A stretch of DNA of 64,000 nt from Parabacteroides timonensis (lineage in GTDB: Bacteria > Bacteroidota > Bacteroidia > Bacteroidales > Tannerellaceae): contig NZ_LT669941.1 of assembly GCF_900128505.1 (NCBI RefSeq), positions 4,444,787-4,508,786 on the forward strand, read 5' to 3'. Numbering within the stretch: the stretch's first letter is position 1; the number at the start of each line of letters is the position of its first letter. Position numbers and translations under genes: made by a program. Below are positions 14,476 to 24,023 of the stretch, one piece after another. The notes beneath the pieces were generated by a model. It saw nothing but the letters and a program-made list of their open reading frames with translations, did no database searches and was not told the DNA's origin.

Positions 14476-17400
14476 TTAGAATGATAAATTCAATCCAAAA
14501 CTGAATGTGCGCTGTTGCGGATAATACATCAGTTTATTGCCAATATTCGGAGCTTCAGGGTCTATGCCGTATTTTCGTATGTTGCTTATGGTGAACAGGT
14601 TGGTGCCTGCAACATAAATACGAACCTGGTCGATCCCGACCTTATCCAGTATTTCTTTCGGTACATTATATCCCAAGGAAGCATTTTTAAGTCTTAAGTA
14701 AGAGGTTGACTTGTAATAATAATCGGAAGTCCAGCCATTGGATGTCGAGCCTCCTAATCGAGGAATCAATGCCTGTGGATTATTATTCTCCTGTGTCCAG
14801 CGTTCATCATATTTTACTTCTGTTTCAAAGCCTAAAGATGCATTGGTGTAATATCCGAATGCTCCCTGAAATAAAGCAGAGAAATCAAAGTTGCGGTATC
14901 TTAAATCCATCGACAGACCATACATCCAGTGTGGCATTGTACCCATTCCGATATCTTTCTGGTCTTTCCAATCTAATACGCCGTCTCCGTTCAGGTCTTT
15001 GTATTTGATATCTCCGGGACGAAGAGAGTGATTACCGCCTAATGCACTATAAGTATATTCCAATGCATCGATCTCTTCCTGGCTGGTAAATAACTTCTCG
15101 GCTGAATAACCGAAGGCGCGGTCTGTCCACTGTCCTGACAACTGATTGATTCTTTTTTGATCAGGATCTTCGTAATCGGGCTCTTCATGGTGATCCCATT
15201 TGGATCGTGACCACGATATGTTACCATTGATATTATAGGAGAAATCAGCAACTTTACCCTCCGTTCCCAGGTTTAGTTCAAATCCACGGTCATTCAGGCT
15301 GTTCAGGTTTTCCTGAGGCAGCGCGGAGCCAAAGGTAGAAGGCAGTGAGCGTGTACGGGTTGCCGGTATGCCATCCCGTTGACGATAGAATCCTTCGATG
15401 GAGCCATGAATTTTCCGGCCAAGGAAAGAATAGTCGATACCTCCGTTATAGATAGACATTTTTTCCCAGGTAAGCAGCGGATTAGCCAGGCCTGTTGAGT
15501 AAAGCCCCGAGACAGGGGTGTCACCTAATAAATAAGTCCCTCTCATCGCATATCCCGACAGATATTGGAAATTACCTACGGCATCATTTCCGGACTGACC
15601 GTAACTAACCCTTAACTTCAGGTTGTCGACGAAGGTCAGGTTTTTAAAGAAACTTTCCTGTGAGGCGACCCATCCCAGGGATACTCCGGGGAAATATCCC
15701 CAACGGCTATCTTTCGGGAATTTGGCAGATGCATCGGCACGCAGGATAGTTTCAATCAAATAGCGGTCTTTGAATGCATAATTGATCCTTGCAACAAAAC
15801 TGGCTCTTCCCATTTCGCTGGCAGAGCCATCGTTACTCATTCCCGAGGTACTACCGGCATACAATTGTTCGATGGAAGGAGTCAGGAAATCTTTCCGGTA
15901 AGCCATAAAGTTATTATTGGAGTAATCGATACTCTCGAACAAAGCTAAACCGGAGACACGGTGAGTGTCGTTGAACAGGTTGTCGTAGGTGAACGAATAT
16001 TGTTGAGTCAATATGCTTCCCCGGTACGTCCTTTCCCTGAGTTCTGCTTTTTCTTTAAAGTTACCCGCATAATTGTACGTGTCCGTCGCTGTATTGTAGG
16101 TGTAATACTTGATTGGTTTTGTAAATTCCTTTACATACTGTTCATCGTCGATATAATTGATAAATGCTTTAGCCTTCAGCCCTTTGACATATTTGAAATC
16201 GTAAGACAAGGAAACACCTCCTCTTAAATCACGTTTCTTGTTGTGGTTATAGCCCGTCAGGTCCGAATTGGAGGTGGCGGCAATACTGCCCACATCGATA
16301 CCACCCCAGGCAAGCTTGGTCGGGTCCGGTAACTGGGACGGATACCAGGGTTTGGTATTGTATAAATCCTGCCACAAATGTCCCTCATTTCCCATGCCTC
16401 TGACAGGGAAGTTACGATCTTCGTAAGTCAGGGTCAAGTCGATGGTCAGATTGATACGGTCTGTAATAGCGGCATCCATGTTCGATTGGATGTTATAACG
16501 TTTGTAGTCTCCACCATTCTTTTTGATCATGGTTTGTTGGTCGGTATAACCGAAGTAACCCATATATTTGATTTTACTGCTTCCTCCTCTGACAGATAAG
16601 TTATGATTCTGTTGAGGTGCCCATTTGCGGAATACATAATCGAACCAATCCGTATTAGGATAAGCCGGATCGTTGCCTGCAAAGAACTTATCTACCGCCT
16701 CTGCCGTCCAGGGGGCACCGGCTTCCGGTTGACCACTCTGCAGGTACGCTTCGCGTTCCATCTGTGTCCTTTGACCTGAGCTGGCTGGTTTTACCATATC
16801 GGTAACTCCCTGGATCGTAAATGATCCGTTGTAAGTGATCGTCGGCTTTTGATCTTGTCCGCGTTTGGTCGTCACCAGTAGTACCCCGTTTCCGGCACGA
16901 GCTCCGTAAATAGAGGCTGCACCATCTTTCAGTATCGAGATAGACTCTATCTGATTTGGGTCGATATTATTGAAACTGGACTCCACTCCATCCACTATTA
17001 TCAGAGGATCACCAAATCCGCGAATACTTAATGAACTGCCGTCGGAGCCGGGCTGGCCGCTATTTTGTTTGGCTAACAATCCGGGCAGTTGTCCGGCCAG
17101 TGCATTGGTTACGTTGGCAATCGGGGCCGTTGTCAGTTTATCTGATTTAATAGCAGCGACCGATCCGGTAAGGTTTCCTTTTCTTTGCACACCGTATCCT
17201 ACGACAATAACTTCGTCGATTGCCTGACTATCTTCTTTTAACTGGATATTGATCACCCGTCTGTTATTTACCGCGATGGTTTGCGGATTATACCCGATAT
17301 AAGTGATTTGCAGTGTAGACGACAATAATGCGTCTATACTATACTTACCCTCTATATCTGTTATTGTGCCATTGGTTGTCCCTTTCTCTACAATGTTAGC

Positions 17401-17844
17401 CCCGATGATCGGTTCCCCGTTTATGTCTGTGACAATACCAGTAATTGTAGTACGCTGCTGGTTGATTTCGTTTTTTTCCGATGAGGAAACAACAATGTAA
17501 GATCCCTCCTGCACATAACTCAGTCCTATTGTAGAAAATAGATTGTCTAAAATCTGTTTGACCGGCTGGTTTCTGGCATTCACTACAACTTTTAAGTTCG
17601 TGTCTACATTCACATTATATACGAACAGGTAGTCTGTCTGTTTTTCAATAGTATTCAATACTTCTTTCAGAGATGTATTGTTGGCCCGTATGCTAATTCG
17701 TGCATTTTGTGAGCTCGAATCGATTGCATGTAATGAAAATATCAGTACAAACAAGAGGATTGAGGTTATTCTCATAATTCTGAAAAAATGTTTATGTCGT
17801 GATTTTTTTAGGTAATAGGTTCCCGACAAAGATACTTTATTCAT
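14476..17844 (-). CDS. SusC/RagA-type TonB-dependent transporter with STN domain (PUL 1)
   Basis: This is a 1122-residue outer-membrane receptor. After an unusually long N-terminal lead comes the signal core (ILLFVLIFSLHA). An STN signalling domain (about 45-110) and a carboxypeptidase-regulatory-like beta-sandwich (ITGIVTDINGEPIIGANIVEKG, about 133-205) follow. The plug starts after IDEVIVVGYG, and the beta-barrel ends in the terminal Phe of RTFSFGLNLSF. The STN domain contacts the FecR anti-sigma upstream, so substrate transport is sensed and relayed to the ECF sigma. An inner Met at residue 24 could be the actual start. It heads the susC-susD-enzyme set; a hairpin at 17897-17928 separates it from fecR. 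Confidence 0.95.
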   Translation of the reverse strand: MNKVSLSGTYYLKKSRHKHFFRIMRITSILLFVLIFSLHAIDSSSQNARISIRANNTSLKEVLNTIEKQTDYLFVYNVNVDTNLKVVVNARNQPVKQILDNLFSTIGLSYVQEGSYIVVSSSEKNEINQQRTTITGIVTDINGEPIIGANIVEKGTTNGTITDIEGKYSIDALLSSTLQITYIGYNPQTIAVNNRRVINIQLKEDSQAIDEVIVVGYGVQRKGNLTGSVAAIKSDKLTTAPIANVTNALAGQLPGLLAKQNSGQPGSDGSSLSIRGFGDPLIIVDGVESSFNNIDPNQIESISILKDGAASIYGARAGNGVLLVTTKRGQDQKPTITYNGSFTIQGVTDMVKPASSGQRTQMEREAYLQSGQPEAGAPWTAEAVDKFFAGNDPAYPNTDWFDYVFRKWAPQQNHNLSVRGGSSKIKYMGYFGYTDQQTMIKKNGGDYKRYNIQSNMDAAITDRINLTIDLTLTYEDRNFPVRGMGNEGHLWQDLYNTKPWYPSQLPDPTKLAWGGIDVGSIAATSNSDLTGYNHNKKRDLRGGVSLSYDFKYVKGLKAKAFINYIDDEQYVKEFTKPIKYYTYNTATDTYNYAGNFKEKAELRERTYRGSILTQQYSFTYDNLFNDTHRVSGLALFESIDYSNNNFMAYRKDFLTPSIEQLYAGSTSGMSNDGSASEMGRASFVARINYAFKDRYLIETILRADASAKFPKDSRWGYFPGVSLGWVASQESFFKNLTFVDNLKLRVSYGQSGNDAVGNFQYLSGYAMRGTYLLGDTPVSGLYSTGLANPLLTWEKMSIYNGGIDYSFLGRKIHGSIEGFYRQRDGIPATRTRSLPSTFGSALPQENLNSLNDRGFELNLGTEGKVADFSYNINGNISWSRSKWDHHEEPDYEDPDQKRINQLSGQWTDRAFGYSAEKLFTSQEEIDALEYTYSALGGNHSLRPGDIKYKDLNGDGVLDWKDQKDIGMGTMPHWMYGLSMDLRYRNFDFSALFQGAFGYYTNASLGFETEVKYDERWTQENNNPQALIPRLGGSTSNGWTSDYYYKSTSYLRLKNASLGYNVPKEILDKVGIDQVRIYVAGTNLFTISNIRKYGIDPEAPNIGNKLMYYPQQRTFSFGLNLSF

Positions 17845-17896
17845 AACTTTGTAATTATTAGAGATTAATACAGTTTTTGATAATTGTGTTAGTCAT

Positions 17897-17928
17897 AAAG
17901 CGATAGATGTTCCCGCATTTATCGCTTT
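17897..17928 (-). terminator. Hairpin between FecR 1 and SusC 1
   Basis: AAAGCGATA (17897-17905) pairs with TATCGCTTT (17920-17928). It lies in the 133-nt gap and probably ends the sigma/anti-sigma transcript, so susC would have its own, sigma-dependent promoter. Confidence 0.5.
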
Positions 17929-17977
17929 TTTCTTTCAGCATTCTATCATAGGCAATGTGATTTAAGGGTTTAACATG

Positions 17978-18931
17978 TTATTTAATGTAGATAATAGTGT
18001 TGTTTTCATTCCTCTTGAAGCGGAAGTCGGCATCTCGCTGGAGAACCTGCAATATGAAATCTACGCCGTCTGAAATACGAAATTTCCCGCTACAGATATA
18101 ATTGTCCAGGTGCTTATTCTCGTTAATGATCTGTATATCATAGGTTTTTTCAAACTCTTTCATTAAATCGTTAAATGCAATATGTTCAAAACAAAGTAAT
18201 CCTTCTTTCCAGCGGTAGATATCGTAGTTCTGTATTTTATCAACTATCAGTTGCCCGTCTATATAATCCGCTTTTTGCAGTGGGTGTAATATTATCTTGT
18301 TATCTGGTTCGCTTTTGTCTGAAATTAATATGGAGCCTTCCATCAATGCTACTGAAAATGAAGATGTTTTATTGTAAGCATCGACATTGAACTTTGTCCC
18401 CAATACTTCTATATTATATTTGTCGGTCTGCACGACAAATGGTCTCCTGGTATCTTTCGTGACCTCAAAATAGCCTTCCCCGTCTAACGTAATCACCCTT
18501 TTTCCTTTCTTGTTGGTGAATGATGCCGGGTATTTCATTTTTGATCCGGAATTGAGCCATACGTTGGTTCCGTCTGACAATAGAACATTGACCCTTTGGC
18601 CGGTAGGAACGGATATCGTGTTCATTAGCTGCCCTGTATCTGGCTTCACAAAATTGTAAATCTGTATGCCGCATACGATAAACAGGGCGATAACGGCTGC
18701 ATACCGGATTATATTCTTCCAATGAAGAACATTTTTCGGCGAGGTATGAGATATCTGAATCTTCTTGTTCTGAACAAGCAGAATATCGAAGTATTTGCGT
18801 TCTTTCAGATATTCCTGCATGTTCTGCTCTGAAGCTTCAGCCCAGTTACAAACCTCTTCTTCTTCTTTATAAGAAGCTTTTCCTAAGAAAAAACGATATA
18901 GTATTTCCTTTTCCATATTTAATAAGCACAT
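17978..18931 (-). CDS. FecR-family anti-sigma factor (PUL 1)
   Basis: This 317-residue inner-membrane protein has a cytoplasmic sigma-binding N-terminal region (MEKEILYRFFLGKASYKEEEEV). One membrane helix lies near residues 75-95 (YAAVIALFIVCGIQIYNF). The periplasmic FecR domain (ISVPTGQRVNVLLSDGTNVWLNSGS) is followed by a C-terminal DUF4974 domain that meets the SusC STN domain (FEHIAFNDLMKEFEKTYDIQI). A Met at residue 6 (18916) precedes the conserved start and may be the true one. It lies 61 nt behind the sigma gene. It holds the sigma inactive until the transporter signals substrate. Confidence 0.93.
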   Translation of the reverse strand: MCLLNMEKEILYRFFLGKASYKEEEEVCNWAEASEQNMQEYLKERKYFDILLVQNKKIQISHTSPKNVLHWKNIIRYAAVIALFIVCGIQIYNFVKPDTGQLMNTISVPTGQRVNVLLSDGTNVWLNSGSKMKYPASFTNKKGKRVITLDGEGYFEVTKDTRRPFVVQTDKYNIEVLGTKFNVDAYNKTSSFSVALMEGSILISDKSEPDNKIILHPLQKADYIDGQLIVDKIQNYDIYRWKEGLLCFEHIAFNDLMKEFEKTYDIQIINENKHLDNYICSGKFRISDGVDFILQVLQRDADFRFKRNENNTIIYIK

Positions 18932-18992
18932 AAATAAATAGTATCCCTAAAAGAGAAAGCTTATTTTTTTGGAAAAAAATGGGGATGGTCTG

Positions 18993-19553
18993 TTAATTCA
19001 AAAAAATGAAAAAGAACGGAAGATAATCTTTCAATCTTTTTCTTAATACGTTTAGTGCCTTTGTGATGTGAAATTCAACGCTTTTAGTCGATAATTCGAG
19101 TCGGGCTGCAATCTCTTTGTGCGTTTTATTTTCGTATCGGCTCATAATGAAAATGGTTCGTGTTTTTTCGGGGAGTGTTTCCAACGCTTCATTAATTAGG
19201 CGTTGTGCTTCCGAGCTGAACAGTTCCTCAGGGTCGCATGCCTCCAATGTTGTGATCTTCAAATTCCTAACCCTTTCCATATGCGTCCGGATGTTTTGTT
19301 CTATATCCTCCCGTATCCGTTGATTGCGTAGATGGTTGAGGCTTTTGTGTTTCACCACTTCCATGATATAAGCCGGGATATTGGCATTAGAGATAAGAGA
19401 ATGTCGGTTTTCCCAATAGTAAACCAAGCTGTCGACAACTATATCTTCAGCAGTCTCTTCATCCTGAATATAGGTATTTGCAAAACGAATGAAAATGCCC
19501 TGATAGTTTGAAAACAGTTTGTTAAATTCTTTTATCTCTGAAATGTTCTCCAT
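18993..19553 (-). CDS. ECF-type RNA polymerase sigma factor (PUL 1)
   Basis: This 186-residue protein contains sigma region 2 (IFIRFANTYIQDEETAEDIVVDSLVYYWENR) and region 4 (LPEKTRTIFIMSRYENKTHKEIAARLELSTKSVEFHITKALNVLRKRL), the size and layout of Bacteroidetes ECF sigma factors paired with FecR. It starts the locus and is predicted to switch on susC-susD-enzyme expression once released by the FecR next door. No consensus housekeeping promoter is obvious upstream in the large gap 19554-20295. Confidence 0.95.
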   Translation of the reverse strand: MENISEIKEFNKLFSNYQGIFIRFANTYIQDEETAEDIVVDSLVYYWENRHSLISNANIPAYIMEVVKHKSLNHLRNQRIREDIEQNIRTHMERVRNLKITTLEACDPEELFSSEAQRLINEALETLPEKTRTIFIMSRYENKTHKEIAARLELSTKSVEFHITKALNVLRKRLKDYLPFFFIFLN

Positions 19554-19977
19554 ATCTCAAACCATTGATAAGGTAAAGATAGATAAAAAATGGAGATTAT
19601 AGTATTTCTTTGTCATAATCGTATTTATATCTATGATATTGATTTATGTAGAATCCTTTTTGACAAAATGATAATTTAGCATCAGTTTGCAGGAGGTATA
19701 CAAGTATAGGCCGGGCTTGTCTTCATACAGGCTATCCTACGGGAATATCAAAATGACATATATGTAAGTTAATTTCTCTATTACTGTTAAACTGGAATGA
19801 ATGTGTGAGCGATAGGGCGGTTTTTGTTCATGAACCGTCTGTATAGATGCATTTCGGTTCTTTGTTTTTGTTCACATTTTTACTCGTTCTGGCATTGTGA
19901 ATATGTTATTTAGCATGCAAAATCAGTTTTTTGACAGGCTATTTTCTCAAAATTTGGGCTCCTTTTTGTGGAAATCT

Positions 19978-20031
19978 CGTTTTAAACGGAGCTCAATCTC
20001 GGTTAAACAAAATTTTTTTTCGTTTTAAACG
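19978..20031. repeat. Two CGTTTTAAACG dyads 43 bp apart
   Basis: CGTTTTAAACG occurs at 19978-19988 and 20021-20031. Related half-matches (GGTTAAAC near 20001, GTTTAAAAC near 20044) lie between and after. It is a candidate multi-site operator for an unknown regulator about 430 bp upstream of the PUL 1 sigma gene. Confidence 0.45.
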
Positions 20032-20239
20032 AAGTTGAAGTTTGTTTAAAACCGGGTTTTGGAATCATATTATTGGAGATTAGTGTTAAAATATGTATTG
20101 ATATTTTCTCCAGAACTGATTTGATATGTGATATTCATGTTTTTATTTTGCTCCTTTTTGTGTTAAAATGCTTCAGATGTCTTCAAATTTGATTATTGTG
20201 ATATCTGTTTGGTTGCATAGATCTTTTGTATAAAATATA

Positions 20240-20270
20240 GACGTACCTCTAAACAAATTAAAGGTACGTC
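20240..20270 (-). terminator. Terminator after the GH20 gene
   Basis: GACGTACCT (20240-20248) and AGGTACGTC (20262-20270) form a perfect 9-bp stem 26 nt beyond the GH20 stop. On the minus strand it is followed by TATATTTT. Confidence 0.75.
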
Positions 20271-20295
20271 ATAATTAATAACACTGTAAATACTT

Positions 20296-22353
20296 TTATA
20301 ATTCAGAAAGCCATTTTTCGAGTCGTTTTACCATAGGTATTTCAAAGTAAAACATCCAATCACTGTTATTTGTCCTGGCTGAAAGATGCTTGTTTGGATC
20401 GACTTCTTCTATATATCCGTCTGCTGTAGACATGAAGCGTATTTCAGAATAGACATTTTCGAATTGACTTCTCATTATTTTGAAGTAATTACACAAGTTC
20501 TTTATTTCAGAAAGTGACTGTTTTCTTTGTTCGGGAGTATTTGCCATATCATATTTATGAAGGGCAATAATGACTTTTGTTGAAAAAGCAAACAAGTGTG
20601 CGGTCTGCCTATATACTTGCAGAGTATATCTGTTCCTTAAAGCTGTTTTCTCTCCGATATTGAGGATAGAATCGATTCTTTCGTATCTTTCTATAGCTTT
20701 TATAGCTTCGTTTACCTTTTTGTTATTATCAGAACTCCATTTTCCCGGATTATTAGGGTTAGGCATATCCAATAAAGTAAAAGGTGTAACTCCCCATGCC
20801 GGATTCCTTCTCCCGCTTGTAACTAATGCTTCATCGAAGAAATCCGCTAGAGCTTTCAGATCGTTTATGAACTCTGTTAATGAATCTGCCGGACAAAAAC
20901 CGAACTCTCTTTGACCATGTGCCAGACTGAAAGATATTCTGTCCCTGGCATCGGGGTTCCAGCTGTATTCTCCCAAGGCAATAAATTCCCTCCACACTGC
21001 TTCCGCATGTGGCGAACCATCATCCCAGGTTGTAGCCAGTATTCCAACCAAGTCATTTTCAGTAGTAATTTTACAGAATCCTTTGATGAAATCTGTTCTT
21101 TCAATTTCCCTGGGAAGGTAAATACTATTTCCGGTTGCAGCAGCTGTTGCCGCCATAACCTTCAATCCTTTTTCTTTATACCAGTTCAATAATCTCTGAT
21201 GGATGGGAGTTACCGCTTGTTCGTATTTCCAACGCATGTAGATACATTCTTTTGGAAATAAATTAATAGCTTCGTCAAGTTTCTGGGTGTTCCATTGCCG
21301 ATCTAATTCTACCCCTTGAAGGGTATCGTTTTGGAGAATATCCCATAAATCAGCATGTTTCAGAGGCATATCATCCCAAAAGATTGGAGTACGGCTGTGT
21401 TCCGTGGCATACTTACAGGTTTTTTGTAACCAATCCATTTGTAATTCAAAAGGTGTTTTTCCTGTTGCTTTGCACCGTTCATCAATTCCGATAGACTGAA
21501 CTTCATCTCCTCCAATATGGAGATATTTGCCATACGGCATCGCTTCTATAGCATCCTGATATAAGTCAAACTGAAGTTCGTATGTTCGAGGATCTGCAGG
21601 ACAGAAATCTCTGTCACTGTTTGGATCTTCTCTTAATTCCCAATGATGTTTCAGGATATATGAAGCATGTCCCAGCCCTTGAACAAGTGGTGATACATCA
21701 ATGTTTCTATCATGCGCATAACGGCAAAGAGCAATCATTTCCTCTTTACTGATCGCGTTTGGCGCTCCTATTTCCGGACGTCGTATATAGCGAAGTTTAT
21801 CTTCCAACTCCCAGATAACAGCATTGATTTTATATCTGGCTAGCCGATCTATCGCTTTGTAATAATATTCCATCCGATTTAAATGGTGCTTGGTATCAAA
21901 GTGAATGGCCCTGTAAGCTAAAACCGGATAATCGGTAATAACCATTTCTGGGATAGCACAATTGAAATCCCGGCTATCTTCCAGTAATTGTTCCAAAGTC
22001 TGACAGCCATAGAAAATTCCGGCCTTGTTTCTGGATGATATAGTCACCCCTTTTGAGTTGATACGCAGTACATACCCTTCAACGGAAGAGGGTACTTCCT
22101 CTTCCGTTATTATTAATTGTACTCCTTTTCCTTTTTTCTCTTTTTGAGGTAAAGCATCCAATACGGGAGGAAGTATCGGAAGTTCGTTATTGTGTGAGGA
22201 AACCAAATAGGTCAATTCTCCATAACGTAAGGTATTTCCTCCTTTTACCTCTATTTTTTGAGGTGTAGGTATCAATTGGAATACTTTATTTAGCTCTTTA
22301 CTGCTGATATTGGATAAGAGCAACAGCATGATTATTATTAGTTGTACTTTCAT
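20296..22353 (-). CDS. GH20 beta-N-acetylhexosaminidase (PUL 2)
   Basis: This 685-residue exported enzyme has a signal peptide (MKVQLIIIMLLLLSNISSKE). An N-terminal GH20b-type domain (LIPTPQKIEVKGG to about residue 130) precedes the TIM barrel. The catalytic Asp283-Glu284 pair lies in LHIGGDEVQ, the GH20 hallmark. The His/Trp motifs KHHLNRMEYY and WDDMPLKH fit. GH20 enzymes release terminal GlcNAc or GalNAc with substrate-assisted catalysis, typical of host glycans (mucin, N-glycans), chitin or glycosphingolipids. The gene follows susD by 11 nt and closes PUL 2 ahead of the terminator at 20240-20270. Confidence 0.9.
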   Translation of the reverse strand: MKVQLIIIMLLLLSNISSKELNKVFQLIPTPQKIEVKGGNTLRYGELTYLVSSHNNELPILPPVLDALPQKEKKGKGVQLIITEEEVPSSVEGYVLRINSKGVTISSRNKAGIFYGCQTLEQLLEDSRDFNCAIPEMVITDYPVLAYRAIHFDTKHHLNRMEYYYKAIDRLARYKINAVIWELEDKLRYIRRPEIGAPNAISKEEMIALCRYAHDRNIDVSPLVQGLGHASYILKHHWELREDPNSDRDFCPADPRTYELQFDLYQDAIEAMPYGKYLHIGGDEVQSIGIDERCKATGKTPFELQMDWLQKTCKYATEHSRTPIFWDDMPLKHADLWDILQNDTLQGVELDRQWNTQKLDEAINLFPKECIYMRWKYEQAVTPIHQRLLNWYKEKGLKVMAATAAATGNSIYLPREIERTDFIKGFCKITTENDLVGILATTWDDGSPHAEAVWREFIALGEYSWNPDARDRISFSLAHGQREFGFCPADSLTEFINDLKALADFFDEALVTSGRRNPAWGVTPFTLLDMPNPNNPGKWSSDNNKKVNEAIKAIERYERIDSILNIGEKTALRNRYTLQVYRQTAHLFAFSTKVIIALHKYDMANTPEQRKQSLSEIKNLCNYFKIMRSQFENVYSEIRFMSTADGYIEEVDPNKHLSARTNNSDWMFYFEIPMVKRLEKWLSEL

Positions 22354-22364
22354 TTTTATTATGA

Positions 22365-23993
22365 TTAATAACCCGTATTTTGCTTAAGATTCGGATTTTT
22401 GTCAATACTGGATTGTGGAATCGGTAAATATCGATTGTAGGGGGCAAATTTTCGAGTTTCGATCAGAGAGAAAACTCCCGGCTCGATCACTGCTCTTTTA
22501 TATGGATCGTTTTCATTATAATTAACTGTCCCGGTAATGCGGGATAAATTTCCATTCATAACTTTTTCTGCCAGCATTTTTCCTTCGGAATCTTTCCATC
22601 TGAGAATATCCGCTTTACGGAGTCCTTCTCCGGCTAACTCTATTGTACGCTCTCTTCTGATTAGTTCGCGAAGTGTTTCTTTAGTTCCGTATTTCCCCCG
22701 GTTTACAGTTGGCATTCCTACGCGGATACGAATTTTATCGAGAGATTCATATACAGCATTAGAGGGCCCATTCAATTCATTTTCTGCTTCGGCAAAAGAA
22801 AGTAATACTTCTGCGTAACGAAAGACGATCGGACAAGCACCTGTATCCCAGATATTATTGTACTGATCCATCGGTGCCAGGTATTTAGACCATGAAAGAG
22901 CTGTTTTGGATGCGTTACTAACACCTTCCGGATAATTATCGTTGAGGGCACCGTCGATTTCTTTATCTAATGTGTTGAGAATAACTGTTTCTCTACTTTG
23001 GTTTTGCCATAGTTGTCCTGGGAAGAGCATAGTCATTTCCATTCTGGGATCTCTGTCTTTAAATGGATATTTAGGATCATATAATTTAGACTCTTCTTTA
23101 GTCAATCCGTCATTCATTTCATACATATCCAACAGATTTTGAGTTGGAACAATGGAGGACCATCCTCCATCTGCGTTATTGTACATTTGTCCGATAACGC
23201 CTAGGCCTTGTAAATTCTCAAGATATTGTACAGACAGGATTATTTCATTTGAGCTTTTTCCTTTTAAAGTAAACAGTTCCGTATAATTGGGGTCCAGATC
23301 ATACTTTTTCATCTCCATAATAGCCTGAGCAGCATCTTTTGCCCGCTGGTAGTCACTCCAGTATAGGGCAGATCTCATTTTTACAGCTAATCCAGTGCCT
23401 TTGGCTACCCGTCCTAATTCTGCCGGACTTTCTTTTAGATCGGGAATTAAAGCATCCAACTCGTCATAGACGAATTTTTTTACTTCTTCTTCTGTATTTC
23501 GCGGTACTTTTGCTTCTTCCGCTGTGTTATAGGAGTCTATGATGGGGACACCTCCATACCAAAAGTTCATTTCAAAATATTTGTAAGCCCTTATTGTCCG
23601 TACCTGGGCAATCAAATCTTTTTTTTCTGTTTCGTCTGTAAATGTTACATTCTTGATGTTTTCGAGAAAGTCATTACACCGGCGAATTGTTTTAAAATCA
23701 TAGAAACTGGCTCCTGTATTGGATGCACTGAGTTTTCCGTTTCCGTGTACAGTCCAATTTTCCCAGGGAAAATTGTTGTAACCGATATCGGATGCGCAAT
23801 CCTGGTAAAGAATCGTATAACCGTTAAGCCAGTCTTTGTAACATCCAACAGCAAAGCTTCTGGCATCACTTTCACTTTTCCAAGTAGTGGCAGGTGATAA
23901 AGCATCATAAGGTGCTGTATCCAGGAAATCAGAGCAAGATGTTATAGAGGCTGTGATAGCACAACTGATTAATATATATGATAGACGTTTCAT
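22365..23993 (-). CDS. SusD-like glycan-binding lipoprotein (PUL 2)
   Basis: This 542-residue lipoprotein has a signal peptide ending SITSC (Cys20) and the SusD signature SDFLDTAPYDALSPATTW. The RTIRAYKYFEMNFWYGGVP helix, the RRERTIELAGEGLRKADILRW motif and the C-terminal IPQSSIDKNPNLKQNTGY are also present. It pairs with the SusC at 24024-27302, 30 nt upstream, and delivers glycan to it. It is shorter than SusD 1. With a hexosaminidase behind it, an amino-sugar-containing glycan is the likely ligand, which is inference. Confidence 0.95.
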   Translation of the reverse strand: MKRLSYILISCAITASITSCSDFLDTAPYDALSPATTWKSESDARSFAVGCYKDWLNGYTILYQDCASDIGYNNFPWENWTVHGNGKLSASNTGASFYDFKTIRRCNDFLENIKNVTFTDETEKKDLIAQVRTIRAYKYFEMNFWYGGVPIIDSYNTAEEAKVPRNTEEEVKKFVYDELDALIPDLKESPAELGRVAKGTGLAVKMRSALYWSDYQRAKDAAQAIMEMKKYDLDPNYTELFTLKGKSSNEIILSVQYLENLQGLGVIGQMYNNADGGWSSIVPTQNLLDMYEMNDGLTKEESKLYDPKYPFKDRDPRMEMTMLFPGQLWQNQSRETVILNTLDKEIDGALNDNYPEGVSNASKTALSWSKYLAPMDQYNNIWDTGACPIVFRYAEVLLSFAEAENELNGPSNAVYESLDKIRIRVGMPTVNRGKYGTKETLRELIRRERTIELAGEGLRKADILRWKDSEGKMLAEKVMNGNLSRITGTVNYNENDPYKRAVIEPGVFSLIETRKFAPYNRYLPIPQSSIDKNPNLKQNTGY

Positions 23994-24023
23994 AATATGT
24001 ACTTTTTATTGTTATTGATAAAT

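Larger units (their letters stand above)
19554..20295. other. 742-bp intergenic region between PUL 1 and PUL 2
   Basis: No gene is supported. It is AT-rich and holds a cluster of GTTTTAAAC-type dyads (19978-20055) and a terminator hairpin (20240-20270). Both ends face minus-strand genes (the ECF start at 19553, the GH20 stop at 20296), so it holds the PUL 1 sigma promoter and the PUL 2 terminator. Confidence 0.6.
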
